From assembly GCF_004345605.1 (NCBI RefSeq), contig NZ_SLVY01000007.1, forward strand, positions 203,414 through 267,413: DNA of 64,000 nucleotides, in the 5' to 3' direction. This document shows positions 36,607 to 44,262 of the stretch, piece by piece. Source of the stretch: Rhodococcus sp. SMB37 (GTDB lineage: Bacteria > Actinomycetota > Actinomycetes > Mycobacteriales > Mycobacteriaceae). Position numbers and translations under genes: made by a program. The notes under the pieces were generated by a model. That model saw nothing but the letters and a program-made list of their open reading frames with translations, was not told where the DNA came from and searched no databases. Numbering within the stretch: position 1 is the stretch's first letter; every line of letters starts with the position of its first letter.

Positions 36607-36719
36607 CTTTGTCGGGTGTGTGCCGACACCGCACCTGATCATGAATCCCGAATTTGTTCCGATTCCGGCGCTGTGAGGACTAGCGTCTACGCAATCGAAC
36701 GAGTGGAGGGACGAGGTTC

Positions 36720-38282
36720 GTGGCACAGCACGAAGCTGCACACAAGCGCGAGGTCTGGTCGGGGCGGTCGGTGTTCATCATGGCCGCCATCGGCTCGGCT
36801 GTCGGCCTGGGAAATATCTGGCGATTCCCCTATATCGCGTACGAGAACGGCGGTGGGGCATTTCTCATCCCCTACCTGGTGGCCCTGCTCACCGCAGGTA
36901 TTCCGTTGCTGTTCGTCGACTATGCAATGGGCCACAAGTTTCGAGGATCGCCGCCGCTGGCGTTCCGGCGACTCAACCGCGGGAGTGAGTTCATCGGTTG
37001 GTGGCAGGTCCTGATCTGCTTCGTCATCGGCGTCTACTACGCGGTGATCGTCGCGTGGGCAGGGTGCTACACGTTCTTTTCGATCACCGAGGCCTGGGGC
37101 GACAACCCCGAGGGGTTCTTCCTCGAGGACTTCCTTCACATGGACGCCGAGTCGACGTTCGGTCTGAGCTTCGTTCCCGGTGTCGCGTGGCCGCTGGTCC
37201 TGGTGTGGGTCCTGGTAGTGGCGGTGCTAGCGCTCGGCGTGCAGCGCGGAATCGGCAACGCCAACAAAATCTTCGTCCCGTTGCTTGTCGTGCTGTTCGG
37301 CGCCCTGGTTATCCAGGCACTGTTGCTCGACGGTTCCGCTCTCGGCCTCGACGCGTTCTTCACCCCCAATTGGGAAGCACTGACCGACACGGGTGTATGG
37401 ATCGCGGCCTACGCGCAGATCTTCTTCTCACTGTCGGTCGCCTTCGGCATCATGCTCACCTACTCGTCGTACCTGAAGAAGAAGACGAACTTGACCGGGT
37501 CCGGTCTGGTGGTGGGCTTCTCCAACTCGAGTTTCGAGGTGCTCGCCGGCATCGGCGTGTTCTCGGCACTCGGATTCATGGCTCAAGCGCAGGGCGTCGC
37601 GGTCGACGAGGTCGTGGCGAGCGGCATCGGTCTGGCCTTCATCGCGTTCCCGACGATCGTGTCGCAGATGCCCGGCGGTCCCATCTTCGGCGTGTTGTTC
37701 TTCGGGTCGCTCGTGTTCGCGGGTTTCACGTCGATGATCAGCATCATCCAGGTGACGATCTCCGCATTCCAGGACAAGACCGGTCTCGGCAAGGTGCCCG
37801 CGGCACTGACGATCGGTGGCGCTGCAGCGATCGTCTCGATACTCCTGTTCCCCACTACGACCGGCCTGAACACCCTTGATGTGGTGGACCGCTTTGCGAA
37901 TCAGTTCGGCATCGTGGGTGTCGCGTTCGTTGCCGTCATCGTGATCGCGTGGGTATTGCGACGCCTGCCCGAGCTCCGTGATCACCTCAACTCGGTGTCG
38001 TCGTTCAAGGTGGGCCTGGGCTGGCAGATCTTCGTCGGGGTCATCACACCCGTCGTGCTCGGTTACATGCTCTTCAGTGAGATTCGCGACCGCATCGACG
38101 AGGGATACGGGGGTCTGCCCGATGATCTCGTGACCGCATTCGGATGGGGTGTGCAGATCTCGGTGATCGTGCTGGCAGTCGTCATGTCGTTCGTGCCGTG
38201 GCGCCGCGGTATCGAGGATGAATTCGAACTGGACGAGAACCGTCCGGCACTCACCAAGACACAGCAGGGAGAGAACTCGTGA
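36720..38282 (+). CDS. Methionine/alanine importer MetP (NSS family)
   Basis: A 520-residue sodium-coupled NSS transporter with 12 predicted helices. TM1 carries the Na+/substrate signature IGSAVGLGNIWRFPYIAYEN. Identity as MetP rests on the next gene, the small MetS subunit that partners MetP in corynebacteria. GTG start at 36720; GAGGGACGAGG lies just upstream. Its stop overlaps the metS start. Confidence 0.9.
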   Translation: MAQHEAAHKREVWSGRSVFIMAAIGSAVGLGNIWRFPYIAYENGGGAFLIPYLVALLTAGIPLLFVDYAMGHKFRGSPPLAFRRLNRGSEFIGWWQVLICFVIGVYYAVIVAWAGCYTFFSITEAWGDNPEGFFLEDFLHMDAESTFGLSFVPGVAWPLVLVWVLVVAVLALGVQRGIGNANKIFVPLLVVLFGALVIQALLLDGSALGLDAFFTPNWEALTDTGVWIAAYAQIFFSLSVAFGIMLTYSSYLKKKTNLTGSGLVVGFSNSSFEVLAGIGVFSALGFMAQAQGVAVDEVVASGIGLAFIAFPTIVSQMPGGPIFGVLFFGSLVFAGFTSMISIIQVTISAFQDKTGLGKVPAALTIGGAAAIVSILLFPTTTGLNTLDVVDRFANQFGIVGVAFVAVIVIAWVLRRLPELRDHLNSVSSFKVGLGWQIFVGVITPVVLGYMLFSEIRDRIDEGYGGLPDDLVTAFGWGVQISVIVLAVVMSFVPWRRGIEDEFELDENRPALTKTQQGENS

Positions 38283-38386
38283 ACACCTCAGCGATCGTGA
38301 TGATGGTCCTCGCTTTGGCCACCTTGTGGGGCGGGCTGATCGCGAGCGTGCTTCACCTGCGTAGGCACCCCGACGAAATGGAGTGA
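38279..38386 (+). CDS. MetS, small subunit of the methionine/alanine importer
   Basis: A 35-residue protein with one transmembrane helix (VMMVLALATLWGGLIASVLH) and a polar tail RRHPDEME. The GTG start (38279-38281) overlaps the TGA of metP by three bases. Length, topology and position match the MetS family, which is required for MetP activity. It is short enough to be missed by routine gene calling. A terminator follows within 40 bases. Confidence 0.88.
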   Translation: MNTSAIVMMVLALATLWGGLIASVLHLRRHPDEME

Positions 38387-38422
38387 TCTGCTCGGCACAC
38401 AGTGTCGGTTGAGTAACACACG

Positions 38423-38450
38423 GGGCGGCGCTCTGGCCGGAGCGCCGCCC
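38423..38450 (+). terminator. Terminator of metPS
   Basis: GGGCGGCGCTC (38423-38433) pairs with GAGCGCCGCCC (38440-38450): a perfect 11-base stem with loop TGGCCG, followed by ttgtgctttc. Confidence 0.8.
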
Positions 38451-38463
38451 TTGTGCTTTCCTG

Positions 38464-38546
38464 GGTCTCGACAGTCTCAACCTTTACTTGAGACTGAGTG
38501 TTGGAACAGTGTTGAAACGATGTGTCGAGACCGACGTGTCGAGACC
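38464..38546 (+). promoter_or_regulatory. Cluster of inverted and direct repeats before the secreted-protein gene
   Basis: Three copies of one 10-mer: GGTCTCGACA (38464-38473) and, inverted, TGTCGAGACC at 38523-38532 and 38537-38546. Between them is a second perfect dyad, AGTCTCAA-N7-TTGAGACT (38473-38495). The set spans the promoter region of the 38565 gene. It looks like multiple binding sites for one dimeric regulator. Confidence 0.5.
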
Positions 38547-38564
38547 TGATGCACAGGAGCACAC

Positions 38565-39410
38565 ATGACCCGCAGGACCACGCGCCCCCGGATGCGCCCC
38601 TTCGCCGCCGCGGCCACGTTGGCCGTCGCGGCCGGCCTCGCACTGCCCGCCGTCGCCACCGCTCAACCGGCACCCGAACCACCGATAGTCGACGCGCCCG
38701 CGCCTGCCGATATCCCCACCCCCGCGGCCGACAGCGCAATCGTCACCGCGCTCGGCGTCCTCCGCTCGACACCGGGCGCCGACCAGGCCGCGATCGCCGC
38801 GGCCGAGGCCATCGCCGGTGCGCGCGGCAGCGCCGTCGACGCAGCCGAAGGCACACCGCTCGCCGTCTACGACGAGGGGACGGAATTCCTGCGCAGGCTC
38901 GGCGTGGAGCCGTTCCTCTACCCCACCGGTGCTCCCTTCTGCACCTCCGACGGCAACCTACCCCTCGGAATCGCCCCCGCGCTGGCCGGCGCAGTACCCG
39001 GCCCGTGGCCGGGGCAGAGCATCGGAGAGTTCTCCCTCGACGTCGTGGACCCAGCACAGACCTTGTTCGCCTTCGTGCCGATGGGCCTGGAGGACGACGC
39101 GAACGCCGATGGCATCCAGCTCGCATGGCTCAACGTCAACACCCTCCAGGGCGGGCTGGTGCCCATGGGCACACTCGACGAAGCCTCGCGTGCGGCGATC
39201 CCCGACACGATCCCGGCACCCATGCGGCCCATGGTGGAGGCGGCGATATCCAAGTTCCTCGCCGATACCGTTCCGTTCGGTGGCGTGCGCGTTGCGCCGG
39301 TCGACACCGGTGCGGGCACCGTCCTGGCCGCCGTGTTCGGCACGGTACAGAACGGCGAGTCGTCGTGCTTCTTCCTGCCGACCGTCGGCATCGTCGACGT
39401 GCCCGCCTGA
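38565..39410 (+). CDS. Secreted protein of unknown function
   Basis: A 281-residue exported protein. It has a signal peptide with a twin Arg in its basic start (MTRRTTRPRMRPFAAAATLA), a hydrophobic core and a likely AQPA cleavage site near residue 34, then a Pro/Ala-rich linker. The mature part has two cysteines (APFCTSDGNLPLGIAP and SCFFLPTVG) that could form one disulfide. It contains no catalytic motif that I recognise. Alike proteins seem confined to actinobacteria. It is preceded by an unusual repeat cluster. Confidence 0.78.
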   Translation: MTRRTTRPRMRPFAAAATLAVAAGLALPAVATAQPAPEPPIVDAPAPADIPTPAADSAIVTALGVLRSTPGADQAAIAAAEAIAGARGSAVDAAEGTPLAVYDEGTEFLRRLGVEPFLYPTGAPFCTSDGNLPLGIAPALAGAVPGPWPGQSIGEFSLDVVDPAQTLFAFVPMGLEDDANADGIQLAWLNVNTLQGGLVPMGTLDEASRAAIPDTIPAPMRPMVEAAISKFLADTVPFGGVRVAPVDTGAGTVLAAVFGTVQNGESSCFFLPTVGIVDVPA

Positions 39411-39441
39411 CGCCTGTCGGAACCGGCTGCAGTGGGTGTGC

Positions 39442-40095
39442 TCAGCTCGCCCGCTGCAGCCGTTCGAGGCGATCGAAGACCAACCGCACCGCGGTGTCCA
39501 TATGGATGAGAACACCCTCGGCGCTCTGCCGCCCATTCGCCCAGGCGACCAAGGTCGACATCCACACGTCCGCAACGATGCGCACCGCGTTGAGCACCTC
39601 TTCGGTGACGATCTCGATACCGGCCGACTTGGCGAACAGCTCGGTGAGCACCTGCCCGAGCCGGTCGAGTTCGGGAGCCGACGACGCATCGGCGAACATC
39701 ACGGCGCGCACCAGCGCGTCGTACTGTTTCGGGTCCTGTTCCAGCCTCGCGACGGACGCGCGCAAGACACCCATGATCCGCTCGTGCGGTGTGTCGCCGG
39801 GGAGAGCAGCGCCGGAGAAGTGCTCGCCGACCTCTTCGAACTGCGTCACCATCGCCACCACGAGCAACTGGTTCTTCGACGGGAAGTACCGGTAGACCGT
39901 GCCGAGCGCAACACCCGACCGATCCGCGACAGCACGCATCTGCACGGCGTCGTAGCCACCCTCGGACGCGAGCTGCTTCGCAGAGTCGACGATCCTCAGA
40001 TACCGCGCACGCTGCGCCGGCTTCAGCCCTGATCCCGGCGACTGGGCAACCGGATGTTTCCGTGCCTCGGCCCCCATGGCCGACTCTTCCGTCAT
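39442..40095 (-). CDS. KstR-like TetR-family regulator
   Basis: A 217-residue repressor. The helix-turn-helix (residues about 45-90: GGYDAVQMRAVADRSGVALG, TVYRYFPSKNQLL) is very close to that of KstR, the cholesterol-catabolism repressor of mycobacteria and rhodococci, and the C-terminal part (VMFADASSAPELDRLG, IVADVWMSTLVAWANGR) follows the same family pattern. It is not KstR itself: the N-terminus and several core positions differ. The ATG at 40095 with GGAAGG seven bases upstream is preferred over an upstream GTG. It is divergent from the LLM oxidoreductase; a KstR-type motif lies between. Confidence 0.85.
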   Translation of the reverse strand: MTEESAMGAEARKHPVAQSPGSGLKPAQRARYLRIVDSAKQLASEGGYDAVQMRAVADRSGVALGTVYRYFPSKNQLLVVAMVTQFEEVGEHFSGAALPGDTPHERIMGVLRASVARLEQDPKQYDALVRAVMFADASSAPELDRLGQVLTELFAKSAGIEIVTEEVLNAVRIVADVWMSTLVAWANGRQSAEGVLIHMDTAVRLVFDRLERLQRAS

Positions 40096-40156
40096 CACGT
40101 CACCTTCCGCTAGTGCAGGTCCAGGATAGTGGAGCGGTCGCATCGACCCAGAAATA

Positions 40157-40172
40157 CTAGACACCTGTCCGG
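40157..40172. promoter_or_regulatory. Shared palindromic operator, copy 1
   Basis: TAGACACCTGTCCGG, with the GACAC-C-TGTCC core at 40160-40170. Cores at 50.2, 53.2 and 62.1 kb are alike. It lies 62 bases upstream of the KstR-like gene, beside a minus-strand -10-like TAGTAT. Confidence 0.6.
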
Positions 40173-40191
40173 AAACTCTTCCATCCGGAGG

Positions 40192-40205
40192 TAGAACGCG
40201 TTACA
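40192..40205. promoter_or_regulatory. KstR-type operator
   Basis: TAGAACGCGTTACA exactly fits the KstR motif TnnAACnnGTTnnA. It overlaps a plus-strand -10-like TACATT (40202-40207), which is 17 bases from TTCCAT (40179-40184). This is suited to repressing the 40238 operon and the divergent regulator. Confidence 0.7.
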
Positions 40206-40237
40206 TTTTCTGCGTCATCCGATGAGAAGGGGTCACT

Positions 40238-41089
40238 GTGCGCCACGGAATCACCCTGTTCACGAGCGATCGGGGAATCCGACCCGACGTCGCCGCGAAA
40301 GTCGCAGAAGAAGCGGGCTTCGACAGCTTCTACGTGCCCGAACACACACACATCCCGGTCCGGCGCGAATCCGCACACCCCGGAACCGGCAACGAGACCC
40401 TCCCCGACGACCGGTACATGCGCACCCTCGACCCGTGGGTCGCACTCGGCCTCGCCGCAGCCGTCACCTCCACCATCAGGCTGGGAACCTCGGTCGCCCT
40501 CCCCCTCGAACACGATCCCATCACGCTCGCGAAGACAATCGCCACGCTCGATCACCTCACCGGCGGTCGTGTCGTCCTTGGCGCCGGATTCGGTTGGAAT
40601 GCAGAAGAACTCGCAGATCATGGAGTCCCGCCGAAGAAGAAGCGGACAGCGCTGCGCGAGTATCTCGAAGCCATGCAGTCGCTGTGGACCCAGGAAGAAG
40701 CGTCCTACGACGGCACGTTCGTATCGTTCGGGCCGAGCTGGGCATGGCCCAAACCACTGCAGCAACCTCGCCCACCGGTCCTGCTCGGCGCCGGCGCCAC
40801 CGATCGGAACTTCGAGTGGATCGTCCGCTCCGGCGACGGCTGGATCACCACCCCCACCGAACGCGACATCGTCGACAACGTGCAGCGCCTCCACAAGATG
40901 TGGGCCGACGCGGGCCGCACCGGCACACCCCAGGTGCTGGCGCTCGCCGGCCGTCCCGACCCGGACCAGTTGGCCCAGTGGCGCGACGCCGGCGTCACCG
41001 AAGTGATCTTCGGACTCCCCGACCGCTCCGCGGACGAGGTCGTCTCGTACATCGGTCGCCTCGCCGGAAAGCTCGGCCTCGCTTCCTGA
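40238..41089 (+). CDS. LLM-class F420-dependent oxidoreductase
   Basis: A 283-residue TIM-barrel protein of the luciferase-like family: GFDSFYVPEHTHIPV, IRLGTSVALPLEHDPITLAK, LDHLTGGRVVLGAGFGWNAEE and PPVLLGAG. This subfamily uses coenzyme F420, which rhodococci make. It is the first gene after a KstR-type operator and lies 28 bases before a ketosteroid-dehydrogenase-like flavoprotein. A redox step on a steroid-like substrate is inferred. GTG start with GAGAAGGGG upstream. Confidence 0.88.
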   Translation: MRHGITLFTSDRGIRPDVAAKVAEEAGFDSFYVPEHTHIPVRRESAHPGTGNETLPDDRYMRTLDPWVALGLAAAVTSTIRLGTSVALPLEHDPITLAKTIATLDHLTGGRVVLGAGFGWNAEELADHGVPPKKKRTALREYLEAMQSLWTQEEASYDGTFVSFGPSWAWPKPLQQPRPPVLLGAGATDRNFEWIVRSGDGWITTPTERDIVDNVQRLHKMWADAGRTGTPQVLALAGRPDPDQLAQWRDAGVTEVIFGLPDRSADEVVSYIGRLAGKLGLAS

Positions 41090-41117
41090 CCCACCCGCAC
41101 CAGAAACGGATCACTAC

Positions 41118-42581
41118 ATGAGCACCGACGTCCATCCCCTGCTCGCCGACCAGGTCATCACCTGGGATCACGAGGCCGACGTTGTCGTCGCCGGCTACGG
41201 CATCGCGGGCGTGTCCGCGTCCATCGAAGCCGCCCGCAGTGGCGCCGAGGTCCTCGTCCTCGAACGCACCGGCGGGTGGGGCGGAGCCGCGTCCCTGTCC
41301 GGCGGCATCGTCTACCTCGGCGGAGGCACCGCGCTGCAGAAAGCGCTCGGATTCGACGACTCGGCCGAGAACATGAAGGCCTTCATGCTCGCCGCTCTCG
41401 GCCCGGGAGCCGACGAGGCGAAGATCTCGGAGTATTGCGGCGGCAGCGTCGAACACTACAACTGGCTCGTAGACAACGGCGTGGTGTTCAAAGAGAGTTT
41501 CTGGGGCGAGCCCGGTTGGGAGATCCCCGGCGACGACGGCCTCATGTTCTCCGGCGGCGAGAACTCGGCGCCATTCAACGAGATAGCAACGCCCGCACCG
41601 CGTGGTCACGTCCCACAGATGACCGACAAGCGCACCGGAGAGAAGGGCGGCGGCTTCAAGCTCATGGAGCCGCTGTCGAAGGTGGCCGAAGAACTCGGCG
41701 TCAGAGCCGAATACGACGTACGTGTACAGCGACTCATCGTCGACGGCGACGGACGCGTCGTAGGCCTCGCTGCCAAGCAGTACGGCAAGGACGTCCACGT
41801 CCGGGCACGGCGCGGGGTCGTCTTGGCCACCGGCAGTTTCGCATACAACAAGGACATGGTCGCCACCTATGCACCGCAGCTGAACGGCCGGCCCGCCGCG
41901 GCCATCGAGGAACACGACGGCCGCGCCATCCGTATGGCTCAGGCGCTCGGCGCCGATCTCGCGCACATGGACGCAACCGAGGTCGCGTTCTTCGGCGACC
42001 CACAGTTGATGGCGCGCGGAATACTCGTCAACGCCCGCGGCCAGCGCTACGTCCCCGAAGACACCTACCCGGGCCGCATCGGGCAGCAGACACTGCTCAA
42101 GAACGACAATCAGGCATACCTGATCATCGACGAGAGCGCGTACGAAGAAGGCTGCGCGACAGTCAGTTCCACTCCGTATTTCCGATTCCAGCCCAAGTGG
42201 GTGGCGGAGACCGTCGAAGAACTCGAATCCGACATGGGCCTACCGGCCGGCACGCTGCAGTCCACCGTCGAGGTGTACAACCGGCACGCAGCCGACGGTT
42301 CCGACCCGGTGCTCGGCAAGAAGTCCGAATGGGTCAAGCCGATCGGAACACCCGTTGCCGCACTGGATCTGCGCAACTGCACGGCCGGATTCACACTCGG
42401 TGGTCTGCGTACCACCGTCGACTCCGAGGTCCTGCACGTCTCGGGTGAGCCGATCCCCGGCCTCTACGCGGCGGGCCGCTGCACGTCGGGCGTGTGCGCG
42501 TGGGGCTACGCGAGCGGTACCTCGCTCGGCGACGGCAGCTTCTTCGGGCGCCGGGCCGGAATCTCCGCCGCCAAGGGCTGA
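41118..42581 (+). CDS. FAD-dependent dehydrogenase, ketosteroid-dehydrogenase/fumarate-reductase type
   Basis: A 487-residue flavoprotein. The N-terminal Rossmann motif is DVVVAGYGIAGVSASIEAAR, then a Gly-rich GGWGGAASLSGGIVYLGGG. The C-terminal FAD motif is GLYAAGRCTSGVCAWGYA followed by SGTSLGDGSFFGRRAG. It belongs to the family that includes 3-ketosteroid delta-1-dehydrogenases and fumarate reductase flavoproteins. The substrate is not certain, but the neighbouring KstR-like regulator, cholesterol-oxidase-like and CYP51 genes favour a steroid or triterpenoid. Confidence 0.87.
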   Translation: MSTDVHPLLADQVITWDHEADVVVAGYGIAGVSASIEAARSGAEVLVLERTGGWGGAASLSGGIVYLGGGTALQKALGFDDSAENMKAFMLAALGPGADEAKISEYCGGSVEHYNWLVDNGVVFKESFWGEPGWEIPGDDGLMFSGGENSAPFNEIATPAPRGHVPQMTDKRTGEKGGGFKLMEPLSKVAEELGVRAEYDVRVQRLIVDGDGRVVGLAAKQYGKDVHVRARRGVVLATGSFAYNKDMVATYAPQLNGRPAAAIEEHDGRAIRMAQALGADLAHMDATEVAFFGDPQLMARGILVNARGQRYVPEDTYPGRIGQQTLLKNDNQAYLIIDESAYEEGCATVSSTPYFRFQPKWVAETVEELESDMGLPAGTLQSTVEVYNRHAADGSDPVLGKKSEWVKPIGTPVAALDLRNCTAGFTLGGLRTTVDSEVLHVSGEPIPGLYAAGRCTSGVCAWGYASGTSLGDGSFFGRRAGISAAKG

Positions 42582-42602
42582 CGCCCCCTCTCCCGCGCTT
42601 TC

Positions 42603-42653
42603 GACCGAATGTCACCTTTGGCCACTCACATCGACCAAAGGTGACATTCGGTC
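42603..42653. repeat. Perfect 19-base inverted repeat (REP-like)
   Basis: GACCGAATGTCACCTTTGG (42603-42621) and its exact complement (42635-42653) with a 13-base spacer, between two convergent genes. It is AT-richer than its surroundings. It could act as a bidirectional terminator or be a dispersed palindromic repeat. Confidence 0.75.
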
Positions 42654-42665
42654 ATTCTGCAACGG

Positions 42666-44234
42666 TCAGAACACGCTGCCGAGATCGCGGGCGACGATGT
42701 CGTCCGCGCCGTACTCGGCCAGCGCCGCGATCGTCATCGACGGATTGCATGCGCCCGTCGACCCCGGGATCTTCGCACCATCCACGACGTACAGTCCCCG
42801 CTGGCCGAGAACACGGCCTGCGTCGTCGCACACCATGTCTAGCGGTGCCCCACCCAAGGGATGAAACGTGTTGATGTCCACAGCATTGACGTCGATCATG
42901 ATCGCCGCCGGACCCACGATGCGACGGATTCGTGATTCGATCGCACGCGTGAGCGCGCGGTCGTAGGCCTGGTCCCAGTTCAGTACCGCGTCGTCACGGC
43001 CGGCGTCGTAGCTCCACCTGCCGAGTCCCTTCACCACTCCGAGCCCGATCACCGAGGTCGTCCCGATATCGGCCGGGAACGGCACCGGCCCCGTGACGAT
43101 CATCAGCGCACCCGCAGGGTCGGAATGGTCGCGCATGCCGACACACGCAGGCCCGCCTTGGAATGCCCCGGGACTCGCCAGCGGGGATGTCACCGAGAAG
43201 ACTCTGTCACCGTTGTTTCCCCAGCCTGTTCCCACCGCATCGGGGAGATCCGTGATCAGACCCTTGCCGTGCGCCTTCATCAGGAGGCGGGTCGTCCCCG
43301 CCGACCCGGCTCCGAGGAACAGTGCGTCGGACACGATCCGCTTGCGCTCCAGCACGGTTCCGTCGGTGTGAATCCGGTCGACGTGCGTGATCCACGTTCC
43401 ATCCGGTCCACGCTCGATATCGTTGACCCGGTGGAGGATCACGACATCGACGTGACCCGTCGCCTCCGCTTTCGCGAGATAGGTGACGTCGACGGAGAAC
43501 TTACCGCCGTTGTTGACCCCGTAGATGACATCGCCGGTCGTGTACGACGGATTCAGTTCGCCGGTGAGTTCGCGGCGCGCGAAGTCCCAATCGATCGACA
43601 TCGGCACCCGGAACGTCTCGTACCCTTCCGCTTCCGCGCGGTCGAGGAATCCTCGCGACGATCGGTACCGTTCGTGGCCGAGCACATCGTCCGGAATGGT
43701 CGCCATCCGCAGCATCCGCTCGACACGGCGATAATGGTCGGAATCGAGGCGGTCGTAGTCGATCGACGACGACACCGATTGCGCAAAACGTTCACCATCG
43801 GGCTGCAACGTCATTCCGTGGTAGGCGAGAGAACTACCACCCACCCCTGCTCCGCACAGGATGTCCATCCCGTCGCCGGGAACGCGTTCGATGAGTCCGG
43901 TGAACGACTCCGTCGGGACGGGCGGTGTTCCCGGCATGACCGGAATCGGCGACAACCAGGACATTCGACGATCGGGGTGGAGCATACGCGGGAACGTCTC
44001 GGCATTCGGCCCCGTCGGCCACCGGATGCCACGTTCCAAGACGACGGTCTGTACCCCCGCACGCCCGAGGTGCATCGCAGTGATCGCACCACCGAACCCG
44101 CTTCCGATGACGACAGCGCGGTGGCGTTCCTCGGTGACCTCGGCGCGAGCGCGCGGAACCGCGGTCAAGGTCAAACCCACCGCCGCGACTGCGGCACCGC
44201 CCAGAAAAGCCCTGCGAGACAGCGCAGTACTCAA
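42666..44234 (-). CDS. Secreted GMC oxidoreductase, cholesterol-oxidase-like
   Basis: A 522-residue flavoprotein. A twin-arginine signal starts it (STALSRRAFLGGAAVAAVG). The FAD motif is VVIGSGFGGAITAMHLGRAG. The C-terminal active-site block has NTFHPLGGAPLD, then GLYVVDGAKIPGSTGACNPS and MTIAALAE; the His and Asn align with the catalytic His and Asn of class I cholesterol oxidases. Bacterial cholesterol oxidases convert 3-beta-hydroxysterols to 4-en-3-ones outside the cell. A TTG at 44234, preceded by a G-rich ribosome site, is the likely start. It is last in the cyp51 operon. Confidence 0.85.
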   Translation of the reverse strand: MSTALSRRAFLGGAAVAAVGLTLTAVPRARAEVTEERHRAVVIGSGFGGAITAMHLGRAGVQTVVLERGIRWPTGPNAETFPRMLHPDRRMSWLSPIPVMPGTPPVPTESFTGLIERVPGDGMDILCGAGVGGSSLAYHGMTLQPDGERFAQSVSSSIDYDRLDSDHYRRVERMLRMATIPDDVLGHERYRSSRGFLDRAEAEGYETFRVPMSIDWDFARRELTGELNPSYTTGDVIYGVNNGGKFSVDVTYLAKAEATGHVDVVILHRVNDIERGPDGTWITHVDRIHTDGTVLERKRIVSDALFLGAGSAGTTRLLMKAHGKGLITDLPDAVGTGWGNNGDRVFSVTSPLASPGAFQGGPACVGMRDHSDPAGALMIVTGPVPFPADIGTTSVIGLGVVKGLGRWSYDAGRDDAVLNWDQAYDRALTRAIESRIRRIVGPAAIMIDVNAVDINTFHPLGGAPLDMVCDDAGRVLGQRGLYVVDGAKIPGSTGACNPSMTIAALAEYGADDIVARDLGSVF

Positions 44235-44262
44235 GGTCCCCCCTTCGGTCCGAACTCGAATG

